Below are positions 43,177-51,802 of a stretch of 64,000 nt of DNA, one piece after another. Under the pieces are notes generated by a model that made no database searches, had not been told where the DNA came from, and saw nothing but the letters and a program-made list of their open reading frames with translations. Every line of letters begins with the position of its first letter. Position 1 is the first letter of the stretch. The DNA comes from Paenibacillus endophyticus (GTDB taxonomy: Bacteria > Bacillota > Bacilli > Paenibacillales > Paenibacillaceae): the NCBI RefSeq assembly GCF_014192395.1, contig NZ_JACHXW010000004.1, positions 1 to 64,000 on the forward strand, in the 5' to 3' direction. The translations under genes and the position numbers were made by a program.

Positions 43177-44055
43177 ATGCAAGCTAACACGGATTGGTAT
43201 CGCATATTTATGCATACCGCGAAACTCGGCAATTTAACGAAGGCGGCCCAAGATCTCCATATCACACAGCCTTCCGTTAGCTATGCGATCAAGCAATTAG
43301 AAGCGCAGCTTGAGGTGAAGCTGTTCGATCGGCTCTCCAAAGGAGTGAAACTTACCCCTGAGGGTGCAGCCGTACTTGAGTATGCTGAGAAATCATTCGC
43401 TATCCTGCAGCAAGGGGAGGCGAAATTACTGGCGCTCAAGCAAATGAGCGCAGGCGAATTAAAAATTGGAGCCAGCGGTCCCGTCATTAAGCATCTGCTG
43501 CTCCCTCTACTTGATTCTTTCCAGGCGGAATATCCGGCCGTTCGCATTCGCTTACTTCAAGGCAAAACGGCTGACATTCGGCAAAGGCTAAAAGCGGGGA
43601 TCATCGACATCGGCTTCGTACATTTGCCATTCTCAGACCCTGAGCTGACCGTGCAGCATGTGACAGACATTCAAGAATGCTTTGTCGTAGGCACCGCGTA
43701 TCAGCATCTGTCCGGCCAAACGATCACGGTGGAACAGCTGGCAGATACCCCGCTTCTGCTTCTATCCGAAGGAAGCAGTACGCGAATGTTCGTGGATCAA
43801 TGGTTTTTGTCGCAAGGGATAAAGGCCGAGGCCGATATGGAGCTAAGCAGTATGGACATGTTGGTCGAGCTCGCCATTCGAGGTTACGGCGCAGCATTTG
43901 TCACTCAAACCTTCATACAGGAACTATTGAATGATGCGAAGCTCTTTGCGCTTAAACCAAGCGAAACCGTGCCGATCCGTTCCATCGGGTTAGCCTTCAA
44001 ACGTGAGACTTCATTATCAATTGCCGCCAAACGATTCGTAGAGCTGTTGTTTTAA
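43177..44055 (+). CDS. LysR-family transcriptional regulator
   Basis: A 292-aa regulator with the N-terminal winged HTH (GNLTKAAQDLHITQPSVSYAIKQLE, split here by normal family spacing) and a periplasmic-binding-protein-like effector domain (about residues 90-290). ATG at 43177 follows GAGAGGG. The start lies 115 bases from the divergent chorismate synthase start, with a palindrome between them, so it is likely to control aroC and itself. Effector unknown; an aromatic intermediate would be a reasonable guess. Confidence 0.9.
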   Translation: MQANTDWYRIFMHTAKLGNLTKAAQDLHITQPSVSYAIKQLEAQLEVKLFDRLSKGVKLTPEGAAVLEYAEKSFAILQQGEAKLLALKQMSAGELKIGASGPVIKHLLLPLLDSFQAEYPAVRIRLLQGKTADIRQRLKAGIIDIGFVHLPFSDPELTVQHVTDIQECFVVGTAYQHLSGQTITVEQLADTPLLLLSEGSSTRMFVDQWFLSQGIKAEADMELSSMDMLVELAIRGYGAAFVTQTFIQELLNDAKLFALKPSETVPIRSIGLAFKRETSLSIAAKRFVELLF

Positions 44056-44208
44056 TGCCAAGGAGCATCTCCTTTGCCTGAGAGGCTCAAATACATGTTT
44101 TGCTGGTTAACGGATTAGTATGCGCACTCAAAATGCTTAGGCGCTCAGATTCACCCAATGCACCCTGAGCTGAAGCGTTTTGGACATCTGATTTCATAAG
44201 TCTTTCTA

Positions 44209-44237
44209 TTGAAATTATGATACCAGTCAACTATAAT
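44209..44237 (+). promoter_or_regulatory. Sigma-A promoter of trhO
   Basis: TTGAAA (44209-44214), 17-base spacer, TATAAT (44232-44237); start near 44244, giving a short leader of about 32 bases. Confidence 0.75.
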
Positions 44238-44275
44238 ATAGTATGCTTTTATTTGTTTACCGGAAAGGAACGACT

Positions 44276-45175
44276 ATGATGAACGAAGCTAAACCCTATC
44301 GCGTTTTATTGTATTATAAATTCGTAGCTGTACCCGATGCTGAGCAGTTTGCCGCAGAGCATCTCGCATATTGCAAGGAATTAAACGTGAAGGGCCGCAT
44401 TCTTATTGCTGACGAAGGCATAAATGGCACCCTTTCGGGAACCGTTGAGCAGACGGAGCAATATATCGAGCATATGCATGCCAACCCTTTGTTTGCGGAT
44501 ATGGTGTTCAAAATCGACGACGTAGATCAGCATGCGTTCAAGAAGATCTTCGTAAGATACAAAAAAGAGCTCGTAACCCTTCGTTACGACAAACCGCTTG
44601 ATCCGAATACATTAAGCGGCACTCGTCTCTCCCCGAAGGAATTCCATGAGTACTTGCAGCGGGAAGATGTTATTGTGCTGGATGGCCGCAGCGACTATGA
44701 ATATGATTTGGGCCACTTCCGCAACGCGATCCGCCCAGATCTTGAGACATTCAAGGAGTTTCCGGAATGGCTTCGCGAGAACATGGCCGCATTTAAAGAC
44801 AAGCCTATTCTTACGTATTGCACGGGCGGCATCCGCTGCGAGAAGCTGACCGGCGTCATGATGAGCGAGGGCTTTAATGATGTCTATCAGCTTGATGGCG
44901 GGATCGTAACCTACGGCAAGGACGAGGAAGTGCAAGGCAAGCTGTTCGATGGCAAGTGTTATGTTTTCGATGAGCGTACCTCCGTTGTCATCAATCAGAC
45001 CGATGAAGCGGTTGTCGTAGGCAAATGCCATCATTGCAGCGAGCCTGCTGACACGTATATCAATTGCGCGGATGATTCCTGCCATTTGCAGCATATCGTA
45101 TGCACGGATTGTCAAGAAACGAAGCACGGCTATTGCTCTACAGCTTGCGAGGAGCATGTTGTCGGCGTTAAATAA
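44276..45175 (+). CDS. trhO: Oxygen-dependent tRNA uridine-34 hydroxylase, rhodanese family
   Basis: Hydroxylates U34 of certain tRNAs to 5-hydroxyuridine using O2. The 299-aa protein has the N-terminal acylphosphatase-like domain (about 1-100), a rhodanese domain with the active-site Cys in [14 protein letters not shown] (about residue 183), and a C-terminal Cys/His segment ([14 protein letters not shown] ... [13 protein letters not shown]) that may bind metal. ATGATG follows AAAGGA; 44276 was chosen. Previously called YrkF/YbfQ-like rhodanese. Monocistronic with its own promoter and terminator. Confidence 0.93.
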   Translation: MMNEAKPYRVLLYYKFVAVPDAEQFAAEHLAYCKELNVKGRILIADEGINGTLSGTVEQTEQYIEHMHANPLFADMVFKIDDVDQHAFKKIFVRYKKELVTLRYDKPLDPNTLSGTRLSPKEFHEYLQREDVIVLDGRSDYEYDLGHFRNAIRPDLETFKEFPEWLRENMAAFKDKPILTYCTGGIRCEKLTGVMMSEGFNDVYQLDGGIVTYGKDEEVQGKLFDGKCYVFDERTSVVINQTDEAVVVGKCHHCSEPADTYINCADDSCHLQHIVCTDCQETKHGYCSTACEEHVVGVK

Positions 45176-45191
45176 GGATACCGTAATTCAT

Positions 45192-45234
45192 ACTAAGCTT
45201 GGCTTCCTCTTTAAGGAAGCCAAGCTTAGTTTTA
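45192..45234. terminator. Terminator between trhO and germinant operon 2
   Basis: ACTAAGCTTGGCTTCC with its full complement and a short loop, followed by TTTTATGTTT on the plus strand. It serves trhO and, convergently, overlaps the end of the gerAB gene. Confidence 0.9.
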
Positions 45235-46335
45235 TGTTTGATTCATTTTAAACCGCAGTTTCATTCGAGCAACGAAAAAAATGCATAACGGAAAAATCAA
45301 ATTGCCGGCGAGGATATACAGCGTTCCGGATACCGCTATGAAATCCCCTACCGTCTGAAAATCCTTGGCGAGCCAGAAGGTTGATGTAAACAAGAGCACA
45401 CACACGGGCAGGACCAATGCTTCAGGCTTGGATACCCTACAGGTTTCTTCAAGTCCTTTACAGATCGCGTAGTAATAGAAGCTGATTTTAAAAAACTCTC
45501 CAAGCACCCATACCATCATGACGACAGCTTCAACATGCTCGAAGAATTCGGCGTAAGCAATATAGCGTGAAGCGGTTAACAAGGGATAGTTGAAAAAAGC
45601 GGTGCTCTCCCCCATCAGCAAAAAAGCGGTAAGGTTAGCTATCAGCATCATCAGCATAATTCCCGTCACGGCAAGGTAACCCCATTTGCGTACTTCCTTT
45701 ACGTCTTTCACTAGTGGCAAAATGAACAGAATGAGCGAAAGCTGGCAGAACCATCCTGCCACGACGACCGTTCCCTTTGCAATCGGGGCGGCCCCTCGTT
45801 CGAATATAGGCAGAATCTCGGTGGGGTCAAGCTCCGGTATTAGCAATATACAAATAACCAATGTACATAAAGTAATAACTGGGATGAATATTTGACCGGT
45901 TCTTGCCATCACTTCGATACCGCTCTTCACGACCCAAGCGCACAAAAGCAGCATAGCGCCAATGATCACTTGGACAGGTGTTTTCAAAAAGAAATTCGTA
46001 ACGATAAATTCGCCGTAATCTCTAATTGTAATAGCTACAATATGAATTTGGAAAAGAATAAAAGCTAAACTGAAGCATTTGCCTACCCATCGCCCACATG
46101 TTGTCTCCAGCAGCTCTAAAAACGATCCATTAGGAGAGATTTCATGAATTTTAAGCACCATCCAGATTGTAAAGAAACCAAGTGCCGAGCTGAGAATCGG
46201 TGTCATCCACATATCCTTGCCCGAAAGAGCAGTAGAAATCGATGGCATCAATAAAACAGAGGAGCTCAGTATAAGCTGAAACATCAGAATTGATAATTGA
46301 AAGGCGGATATCCTGCCCTGTACCATAGCATCCAT
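45232..46335 (-). CDS. Spore germination permease-like protein, GerAB family (operon 2)
   Basis: B subunit of a second GerA-type receptor, 367 aa, about ten transmembrane helices. It begins MDAMVQGRISAFQLSILMFQ and shows the family pattern of a first helix with VLLMPSI and the conserved SGIEVMARTGQIF (about residue 138). ATG at 46335 follows AAGGAG. Here the B subunit is the last gene, after AA, AC and a small membrane protein, whereas in operon 1 the order is AA-AB-AC-small protein. The sequence is well diverged from the operon 1 paralogue, suggesting a different germinant. Confidence 0.9.
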   Translation of the reverse strand: MDAMVQGRISAFQLSILMFQLILSSSVLLMPSISTALSGKDMWMTPILSSALGFFTIWMVLKIHEISPNGSFLELLETTCGRWVGKCFSLAFILFQIHIVAITIRDYGEFIVTNFFLKTPVQVIIGAMLLLCAWVVKSGIEVMARTGQIFIPVITLCTLVICILLIPELDPTEILPIFERGAAPIAKGTVVVAGWFCQLSLILFILPLVKDVKEVRKWGYLAVTGIMLMMLIANLTAFLLMGESTAFFNYPLLTASRYIAYAEFFEHVEAVVMMVWVLGEFFKISFYYYAICKGLEETCRVSKPEALVLPVCVLLFTSTFWLAKDFQTVGDFIAVSGTLYILAGNLIFPLCIFFVARMKLRFKMNQT

Positions 46336-46388
46336 CTCCTTATCTGAACCGTCAATTCGTATCCATTCGTAAAAGCATTTATTTTAGC

Positions 46389-46613
46389 TTACGGTGTTAA
46401 CCAGCTTTTAAAGGGGCTAAGCAGTGCATTTACCCCTTCTGTTAACCCAGGAAGCTTCGGGTTTATGCCGAGACAAACAGATAAAAGCAATGATAAGCCA
46501 AGTAGGCTGAAGATGAGCAACTTATCATGCCTTGTGTGCTTCTTCCATGACTGGTTCACCAAGCCGTATACACCGATCGTTCCCCATACAATTGCTATTG
46601 TTGTCCAAGGCAT
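46389..46613 (-). CDS. Small two-helix membrane protein in germinant operon 2, candidate D subunit
   Basis: A 74-aa protein with hydrophobic helices at about residues 4-20 and 31-49 and a basic connecting loop (QSWKKHTRHDK). Its ATG directly abuts the GerAC stop codon, so translation is coupled. Together with the 67-aa protein at 19852-20055 it is a small two-helix partner of a ger operon, as expected for D subunits. Identification is by size, topology and context. Confidence 0.65.
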   Translation of the reverse strand: MPWTTIAIVWGTIGVYGLVNQSWKKHTRHDKLLIFSLLGLSLLLSVCLGINPKLPGLTEGVNALLSPFKSWLTP

Positions 46614-47825
46614 TTATTTGCTCACATCTTTCATTTGAACGATCGATTTATTTAGAAATCCAGGTCGCGGGATATCAACCATGACATCTAATTCAAGCTG
46701 CACCTGCTGGAAGGCTGTACTCCAATTGGGCTTCACTTTTTTCCATTGCTTCGGGTATTTTTTGCGGAATTCATCGCCGAATTGAACGACATCTACCTTG
46801 TATTTTTTTTGTAAAATTCGCATCGTATTCGTAATGCTGAATTTTACCTCTTCATTAGCAAGCTTGACCATTTCTGCATGCTGCTTCGGACTCATGAAAT
46901 CAATGGCGGACGTATTTTGCAGCAGATTGCCTTCGCTGCGAACCTTAACCTTCATTATCCATTTCCCATCTGCGGTAATCCGCGGTGTTAACGTCGTTTT
47001 ACTTCCCGTGAGAAGGATGGCAATCGTTTCGTGGTGAGGCATGTCGAGCGCAATAATCGTATTGCCTTTAATATTATTCGTCATCCAGAAATATCCCCAA
47101 GTAACGTCCGTATTCAAGCTTCCGATCATCTTTGTCTTTTTAAAAAGACTGACGCCCTGAAAATAAGAAACGTTTGGGTTTCGATTATGTTTTTTGTCCG
47201 TAACAAGCGTGCCACGGTTGATATAGGGTATAGAAAAGGATTCGTCAGGCGTTTCTACGATCTGCTGGACCACTTGTTTTAAATCGACAGTCGTGCTGAT
47301 TTCCGTTTTAGAAAGCTCGCTTAACGCTTCCATCGAATTCGGTTCGAGCTTAGGGATAATGCCGAGAATGTCGAATGCTTTTCCTTCCGCGACATACACA
47401 TTGGCTCTCTCGCGCATCCGAACATATCGTAGAATGAAGTCAAGGTCATCCTGAATGCCTTTCTCTGCGCGTTTTTGCCCAAATACGAAAATATCATTAT
47501 GGCCCCAATAGAGCTTTCGCGATAAACGCTCTTGCAGCTTGTACATGGCTTCAGCCATCGAGGAGCCTGTAGCGCTTGAAACGAATGTTTTGCCATTTCC
47601 GCTATTCGTAGTGACTCCTCCCCCGCTCTGAGACTCCGAATTATTCTCCTCGGGAATATAGATCTCAGCGGAGAGCTTCACCTGATTCGTACTTGCTTGA
47701 TCGATGCCAGCCCCGACAATAATCGCAATATCGTTGACTTCCATCCGATCCCAGCAGCCGGTTAGCTGCACCATGCTTAAGAAGCATAGGCAGCATAGAA
47801 ACACATGAGTTCGGAAACGATTCAT
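46614..47825 (-). CDS. Spore germination lipoprotein, Ger(x)C family (operon 2)
   Basis: C subunit of the second receptor, 403 aa. Signal peptide with lipobox MVQLTGCWDRMEVNDIAII, the lipidated Cys at about residue 24. The central NGKTFVSSATGSSMAEAM and the KLYWGHNDIFVFGQKRAEKG block are typical of the family. It starts ten bases after the GerAA stop, behind GGAGTGAG. The gene order AA-AC-small-AB is unusual compared with the canonical AA-AB-AC. Confidence 0.92.
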   Translation of the reverse strand: MNRFRTHVFLCCLCFLSMVQLTGCWDRMEVNDIAIIVGAGIDQASTNQVKLSAEIYIPEENNSESQSGGGVTTNSGNGKTFVSSATGSSMAEAMYKLQERLSRKLYWGHNDIFVFGQKRAEKGIQDDLDFILRYVRMRERANVYVAEGKAFDILGIIPKLEPNSMEALSELSKTEISTTVDLKQVVQQIVETPDESFSIPYINRGTLVTDKKHNRNPNVSYFQGVSLFKKTKMIGSLNTDVTWGYFWMTNNIKGNTIIALDMPHHETIAILLTGSKTTLTPRITADGKWIMKVKVRSEGNLLQNTSAIDFMSPKQHAEMVKLANEEVKFSITNTMRILQKKYKVDVVQFGDEFRKKYPKQWKKVKPNWSTAFQQVQLELDVMVDIPRPGFLNKSIVQMKDVSK

Positions 47826-47835
47826 CGCTGTTTAC

Positions 47836-49347
47836 TCACTCCTTATTGCTTGCAGTGCCTATATTTTTGCGTCTTGCTCCTTTACGAAAGCCTCCCCCGC
47901 TTCTTGTGAATTTTGGCCTTTGCCTCGAAACCCAGCCAGGAGGCCGCATGACGACGTCTTTCCATTCACCGACCATCATTGGCGCTATCGGCGACAGGTA
48001 CGGGACACCGAAAGAGCGCAGGCCGCTCAGGTGGATAACTATTCCGATCACGCCGAGCAATAAGCCAAGCAATCCCAAAACACCGGCCATAAGCATGATC
48101 GGAAATCTTAGCAAACGTATGGATATCCCAATCGAATAATGAGGCAGCAGAAAAGAGGCAATGCCTGTAATCGCCACAACCATAACCATTGGCGAGGAGA
48201 CCAATCCTGCCGAGGTAGCAGCCTGTCCAATTACAAGCGCGCCAACAATACTGACAGCAGCGCCAACCTGCTTCGGAAGTCTCACACCCGCTTCCCGCAG
48301 CGCCTCGAACATCGTTTCCATAATGAAGGCCTCAACCAGCGCGGGGAAAGGTATCGATTCTCGTGATTTCGCTATGCTGAGTAGAAGTGCAGAAGGAATC
48401 ATTTCTTGATGGTAGGTAAGCAGAGCAACGTAAGCAGACGGAACTAGCAGTGCAACCAAAAAGAACAAATAACGCAGCCAACGGATAAATGTAGAGATTA
48501 GAAAGCGTTGGTAATAATCCTCTGGTGATTGAAGCAGTGAAAATAAGCTGATTGGCGCCACCAATGCAAAAGGCGTATTGTCCGTGAAGATGACGGCTCG
48601 TCCTTCAAGCAAACCCGCAGCTACCGTATCTGGACGTTCAGTCGAGATCATTTGCGGAAACGGCGAATACGGCTCATCTTCAATATATTCTTCAATATTG
48701 CCGCTCTCCAGTATGCCGTCCACCTTAATGGCTGACAGCCTCTCTTCGATTTCTTTAATTAGCTCCGGGGCGGCAAGCTCCTCAATATAACCGATTACGA
48801 TCCTTGTTTTGGTGAAATCACCAATTACCATCCCTTTCATTTTCAAGGATGATTTGCGAATTCGCCTCCTTAGCATCGCCATATTATCATCAAGGGACTC
48901 CGTAAAACCTTCCCGCGGTCCTCGGATGACGGATTCCGCAACCGGATCCTCGATCGCCCGTTTCCGCCAATCCGACAGCGAGAATACAAAGCCGAAATCA
49001 AAACCGTCGACCAGTAGAATCGAATTGCCAAGCGTCATTTGATCCATCATATCGGTAAACGATTCCATTCTTGTGCAACTGAAAGACGTGACTTCCTGCT
49101 CCACTGACTCCAACCATTTCTCCGCATTCCCGATATCCCAATCTGACATTTCAAATCTAATTTCATTCAATCGTTCTTCATTCGTTAGACCGTTGAAGTA
49201 ACAAAATATGCCTTTTACTTGCCCGCCAAGCTTGCATTCCAAATAAGCGGCATCGCTGCAGTCTTTCAGCAAAGCCTCCATTTGAACGCGTGACTTCTCG
49301 ATATGCGGTGAAATAGTCTGATCATGATCAAAGGCTATTGCATTCAT
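47836..49347 (-). CDS. Spore germination protein, GerAA family (operon 2)
   Basis: A subunit of the second receptor, 503 aa. Family blocks: VIRGPREGFTESLDDNMAML (about residue 140), AAGLLEGRAVIFTDNTPFAL, IPFPALVEAFIMETMFEAL and RLPKQVGAAVSIVGALVIGQ, followed by membrane helices and a basic C-terminus (RKGARRKN). ATG at 49347 follows AAGGG. It is the first gene of the operon; the 155-base region upstream is shared with the divergent small gene at 49503. Confidence 0.92.
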   Translation of the reverse strand: MNAIAFDHDQTISPHIEKSRVQMEALLKDCSDAAYLECKLGGQVKGIFCYFNGLTNEERLNEIRFEMSDWDIGNAEKWLESVEQEVTSFSCTRMESFTDMMDQMTLGNSILLVDGFDFGFVFSLSDWRKRAIEDPVAESVIRGPREGFTESLDDNMAMLRRRIRKSSLKMKGMVIGDFTKTRIVIGYIEELAAPELIKEIEERLSAIKVDGILESGNIEEYIEDEPYSPFPQMISTERPDTVAAGLLEGRAVIFTDNTPFALVAPISLFSLLQSPEDYYQRFLISTFIRWLRYLFFLVALLVPSAYVALLTYHQEMIPSALLLSIAKSRESIPFPALVEAFIMETMFEALREAGVRLPKQVGAAVSIVGALVIGQAATSAGLVSSPMVMVVAITGIASFLLPHYSIGISIRLLRFPIMLMAGVLGLLGLLLGVIGIVIHLSGLRSFGVPYLSPIAPMMVGEWKDVVMRPPGWVSRQRPKFTRSGGGFRKGARRKNIGTASNKE

Positions 49348-49502
49348 TTCATAGGTTCCCTTTCATGGAACTAGGTTGGATTATTATTTTCCAGTCCTTC
49401 GTTTTCTATCCAATCAGCGATTCCTGCAAATGAAATCCACCGAACATGGTTAACCTATGTTTGCTTTCTAAGACGAGCATATGAACAAGTGGAGGTTATC
49501 AA

Positions 49503-49649
49503 ATGGCAAAGCACAAAAACCAATCCATACCTGCAAAAAACGAGGCTTACGCAGCAAGCTCAAGCGAAGCTGAGAATAACACAGCTGCTTCGACTGAAGA
49601 AAACCGAAATCAGAAAGGCCATGTGCCAAACAGTCCATCAACTGGCTAG
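49503..49649 (+). CDS. Small hydrophilic protein, possibly spore-associated
   Basis: A 48-aa open frame beginning MAKHKNQSIPAKNEAYAASS and ending NQKGHVPNSPSTG, preceded by GGAGG with a suitable spacer. It is rich in Asn, Ser, Ala, Lys and Glu and has no hydrophobic segment, like minor small acid-soluble spore proteins (SspK/N/O/P type), but no specific family is recognised. It is divergent from germinant operon 2. The strong ribosome site and biased composition argue that it is real. Confidence 0.6.
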   Translation: MAKHKNQSIPAKNEAYAASSSEAENNTAASTEENRNQKGHVPNSPSTG

Positions 49650-49760
49650 AATTTTGTTGCATAAGAAGAAACGCCTGTCGGCGTCCTTTCAATAGACGCC
49701 ATCGTTTCAGCGAAACGTATAGAGAAAGTAGGAGCAAACCCATATACTTTCCTATACGTC

Positions 49761-49804
49761 AAAAAAAGAGCTGTCCGCGACGATGTCTGCGGGCAGCTCT
49801 TTTC
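49761..49804. terminator. Bidirectional terminator
   Basis: AAAAGAGCTG-CCGC / GCGG-CAGCTCTTTT with a ten-base loop and T-runs on both strands, directly after the minus-strand gene ending at 49804. Confidence 0.85.
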
Positions 49805-50331
49805 TATTTTTTCACAATGGATTCCCATCTATGCTTGTTTGCGATCAGCTTCGGATGCAAGCTGGAGGGCTCTTCCGTTAGCAGCAATCTGATTTTGATG
49901 ATCCATTCATCGAAGGATGAATAGGATGCGAACAAATTAGCCAACTCGCCCGTCATGAGCAAAAACAATGGTTTCGGATAAGTCTCTGCCAAATGTCTCA
50001 GTGCCGAATCGATCGGCGTATATTTTTTTCGTTTAATCTCCAGTCTTTCAACGACAACATCGGCTGCTCCGCGCTCCTGTTTCCATAAATGCAGTCGATC
50101 CTCCCTTTTGTAGAAGGGCTTAACTTCCTCTTTGGACATCCGTTTCATGCTTTGCTCGTGCAGGGGATAAAGCACCAGCTTGCGAAAAGAACGCTCCTTG
50201 GCAATCGAAGCTGCGAGGTCCAGCTCTCGATCTGTTGTATGCTCGAAGGAATCATAATATACGATTGTGCCTTTCCGCTCATCTACTGGCGGTTCATAGC
50301 CGAAGGGCATTTTTTGAACCATATCGCTCAT
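49804..50331 (-). CDS. Conserved-looking protein of unknown function
   Basis: A 175-aa soluble protein with no recognised domain. It opens MSDMVQKMPFGYEPPVDERK, continues with a possible alpha/beta segment (GTIVYYDSFEH, then LAASIAKERSFRKLVLYPLH) and is rich in basic and acidic residues throughout. The pattern of a beta strand, a helix and then KLVLYP slightly recalls nucleotidylyltransferase-like folds, but no catalytic motif is visible. The predicted start follows AAGGAGG (upstream at about 50340). Monocistronic, with its own terminator. Confidence 0.7.
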   Translation of the reverse strand: MSDMVQKMPFGYEPPVDERKGTIVYYDSFEHTTDRELDLAASIAKERSFRKLVLYPLHEQSMKRMSKEEVKPFYKREDRLHLWKQERGAADVVVERLEIKRKKYTPIDSALRHLAETYPKPLFLLMTGELANLFASYSSFDEWIIKIRLLLTEEPSSLHPKLIANKHRWESIVKK

Positions 50332-50411
50332 AGCGGCAGCCTCCTTTGGTCAATGATCTTATTCAATCACCTAGAAGTTGAAAATACCATATTGGCTGTA
50401 AAATTGCCATG

Positions 50412-51512
50412 CTACAGCTTTCGATAATCGCTTTTCATAATGGTTTTGACTAAACTCGACCACTTGGAGTTGGCAGGACAATATTTCCGAGCCACCTTCT
50501 CGATGGTGGTAAGACCTTTGCCTACGTAGTTTTTGGAGAGCAGTTGGCCGAATTTGCGTACGCTGTCCCCTTTCGTTTCGAAGCTGAACGCTTTGTTGTA
50601 CTTATCTCCATCAATGGCGTTTAAGCCAAACAAGTTATTTTTGCTTTTAGCCAAACGGCTTTTTCCGTTCCCGCTCTCCAGCTTCATAACAGCGATCGTA
50701 AAGTAAGCATTGATGCCGTATTCATCCTCGATTTCTAGGATAGCTTGTTCCAAATCATGCCCCGATAGCGCCGTCCCTTCAAATATGGTAGCGATATGCT
50801 CCTCCGTTAGACCGGAATCGGATTCGACGATCGAGGTTGGCGCGTTCAGCTTCTCTTCAGCGCTCTCCTCGTTCTTTGATTCAATGCTCTCATCTATGCT
50901 TTCAGACTGCTGCGCAATTTGCGCGCCGTTGTCTAGGATTGCGATTGTTGGCTGTCTGTTGCTTGAATCTGGGACAGACAGAATGGAAACTTCTTTTTTC
51001 ATTTTTTTGGCATACCCGCCATGGACGAATCCGCCGTCTTTCAGCGCTAACCAACCATTTGCTGTTTCTTTTGTAATCATCAATGGCGTTCCCTGTTTCA
51101 CGACGCTTAGAATTTCGGATTTGGCATTCGGCTCTTTCCGTATGTTTAAGTAAAAGGCAGTAACTTCATATGTAGGCAGCGGCTTTTCAATAATGTCCGC
51201 CGAGACTGGCTTGTTTTCGGTAGTTTGCTTTGGCTCAGGAGGACTGGTCATGGAAAGGGTTGGTTTAATGACTGATGCATGATGCTGTGTGGAGGGTGGC
51301 GTATATGCGGGGATTAAAGCTGGAGATGGTTCAATCGCCGGAATCTCAAGTACGGGCTCCGATACGGCAATCAGCGTTTCCTCCGCCGGCAAGGTGCTGC
51401 TGACAGGCGCTTTAGCATCATTATTCAAAGGTTGCACGTACATACCCAATGTGACGATTAACGACAATATAAGAAAATAAACAAATAAATGCTGACTCAA
51501 CTTTTTTCGCAT
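50412..51512 (-). CDS. Membrane-anchored SH3b-glucosaminidase autolysin (LytG-like)
   Basis: Cell-wall hydrolase of 366 aa. N-terminal signal/anchor helix (about residues 8-28), a Pro/Ser/Thr-rich linker (about 35-105), a bacterial SH3 domain (about 110-165: YLNIRKEPNAKSEIL, WLALKDGGFVHGGY), a Glu/Ser-rich spacer, and a C-terminal glucosaminidase domain (about 240-366) with the catalytic Glu in AVMKLESGNGKSRLAK and NLFGLNAIDGD. This domain cleaves GlcNAc-MurNAc bonds. Likely a role in growth or spore germination; no direct evidence. A 6-bp GC inverted repeat (GGACGG/CCGTCC, 51598-51631) lies upstream. Confidence 0.9.
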   Translation of the reverse strand: MRKKLSQHLFVYFLILSLIVTLGMYVQPLNNDAKAPVSSTLPAEETLIAVSEPVLEIPAIEPSPALIPAYTPPSTQHHASVIKPTLSMTSPPEPKQTTENKPVSADIIEKPLPTYEVTAFYLNIRKEPNAKSEILSVVKQGTPLMITKETANGWLALKDGGFVHGGYAKKMKKEVSILSVPDSSNRQPTIAILDNGAQIAQQSESIDESIESKNEESAEEKLNAPTSIVESDSGLTEEHIATIFEGTALSGHDLEQAILEIEDEYGINAYFTIAVMKLESGNGKSRLAKSKNNLFGLNAIDGDKYNKAFSFETKGDSVRKFGQLLSKNYVGKGLTTIEKVARKYCPANSKWSSLVKTIMKSDYRKL

Positions 51513-51740
51513 GATTATACCTCTCCCTTAAGTTAATGAAGTATACCTGTTACGATATAAGTTAGATCACGATTATAAGCAGGCATCGAGAAAAAGTGGA
51601 CGGTCTGTGATGAGTATATGTCGGTCCGTCCATCAAAAGACGAGGTTTCGGCCATATTTTCCGTGAATTGCGAATTATGAGGAAATTTTCAGTAAATGAT
51701 CCAAGCTATTTTCTTCATTCCTGAGGGTAGATTCAAACGC

Positions 51741-51778
51741 AAAAAAGCTCCTATTCCCTAAGGAATAAGAGCTTTTTT
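51741..51778 (-). terminator. Terminator of the epimerase gene
   Basis: AAAAAAGCTCCTATTCC paired with its near-complement (one mismatch), with TTTTTTGCG following on the minus strand, 24 bases after the stop codon at 51803. Confidence 0.88.
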
Positions 51779-51802
51779 CAAATATGGACAGACGTTTGCG
51801 CT

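Noticed and set aside
44056..44190. Minus-strand resemblance to the 3' end of a glycine aptamer (CTCTCAGGCAAAGGA) downstream of the LysR gene
   Set aside because: The required CCGAAGG-GCAA core is not intact, no minus-strand gene follows (it would be antisense to lysR), and trhO has its own promoter downstream. At most a decayed element.
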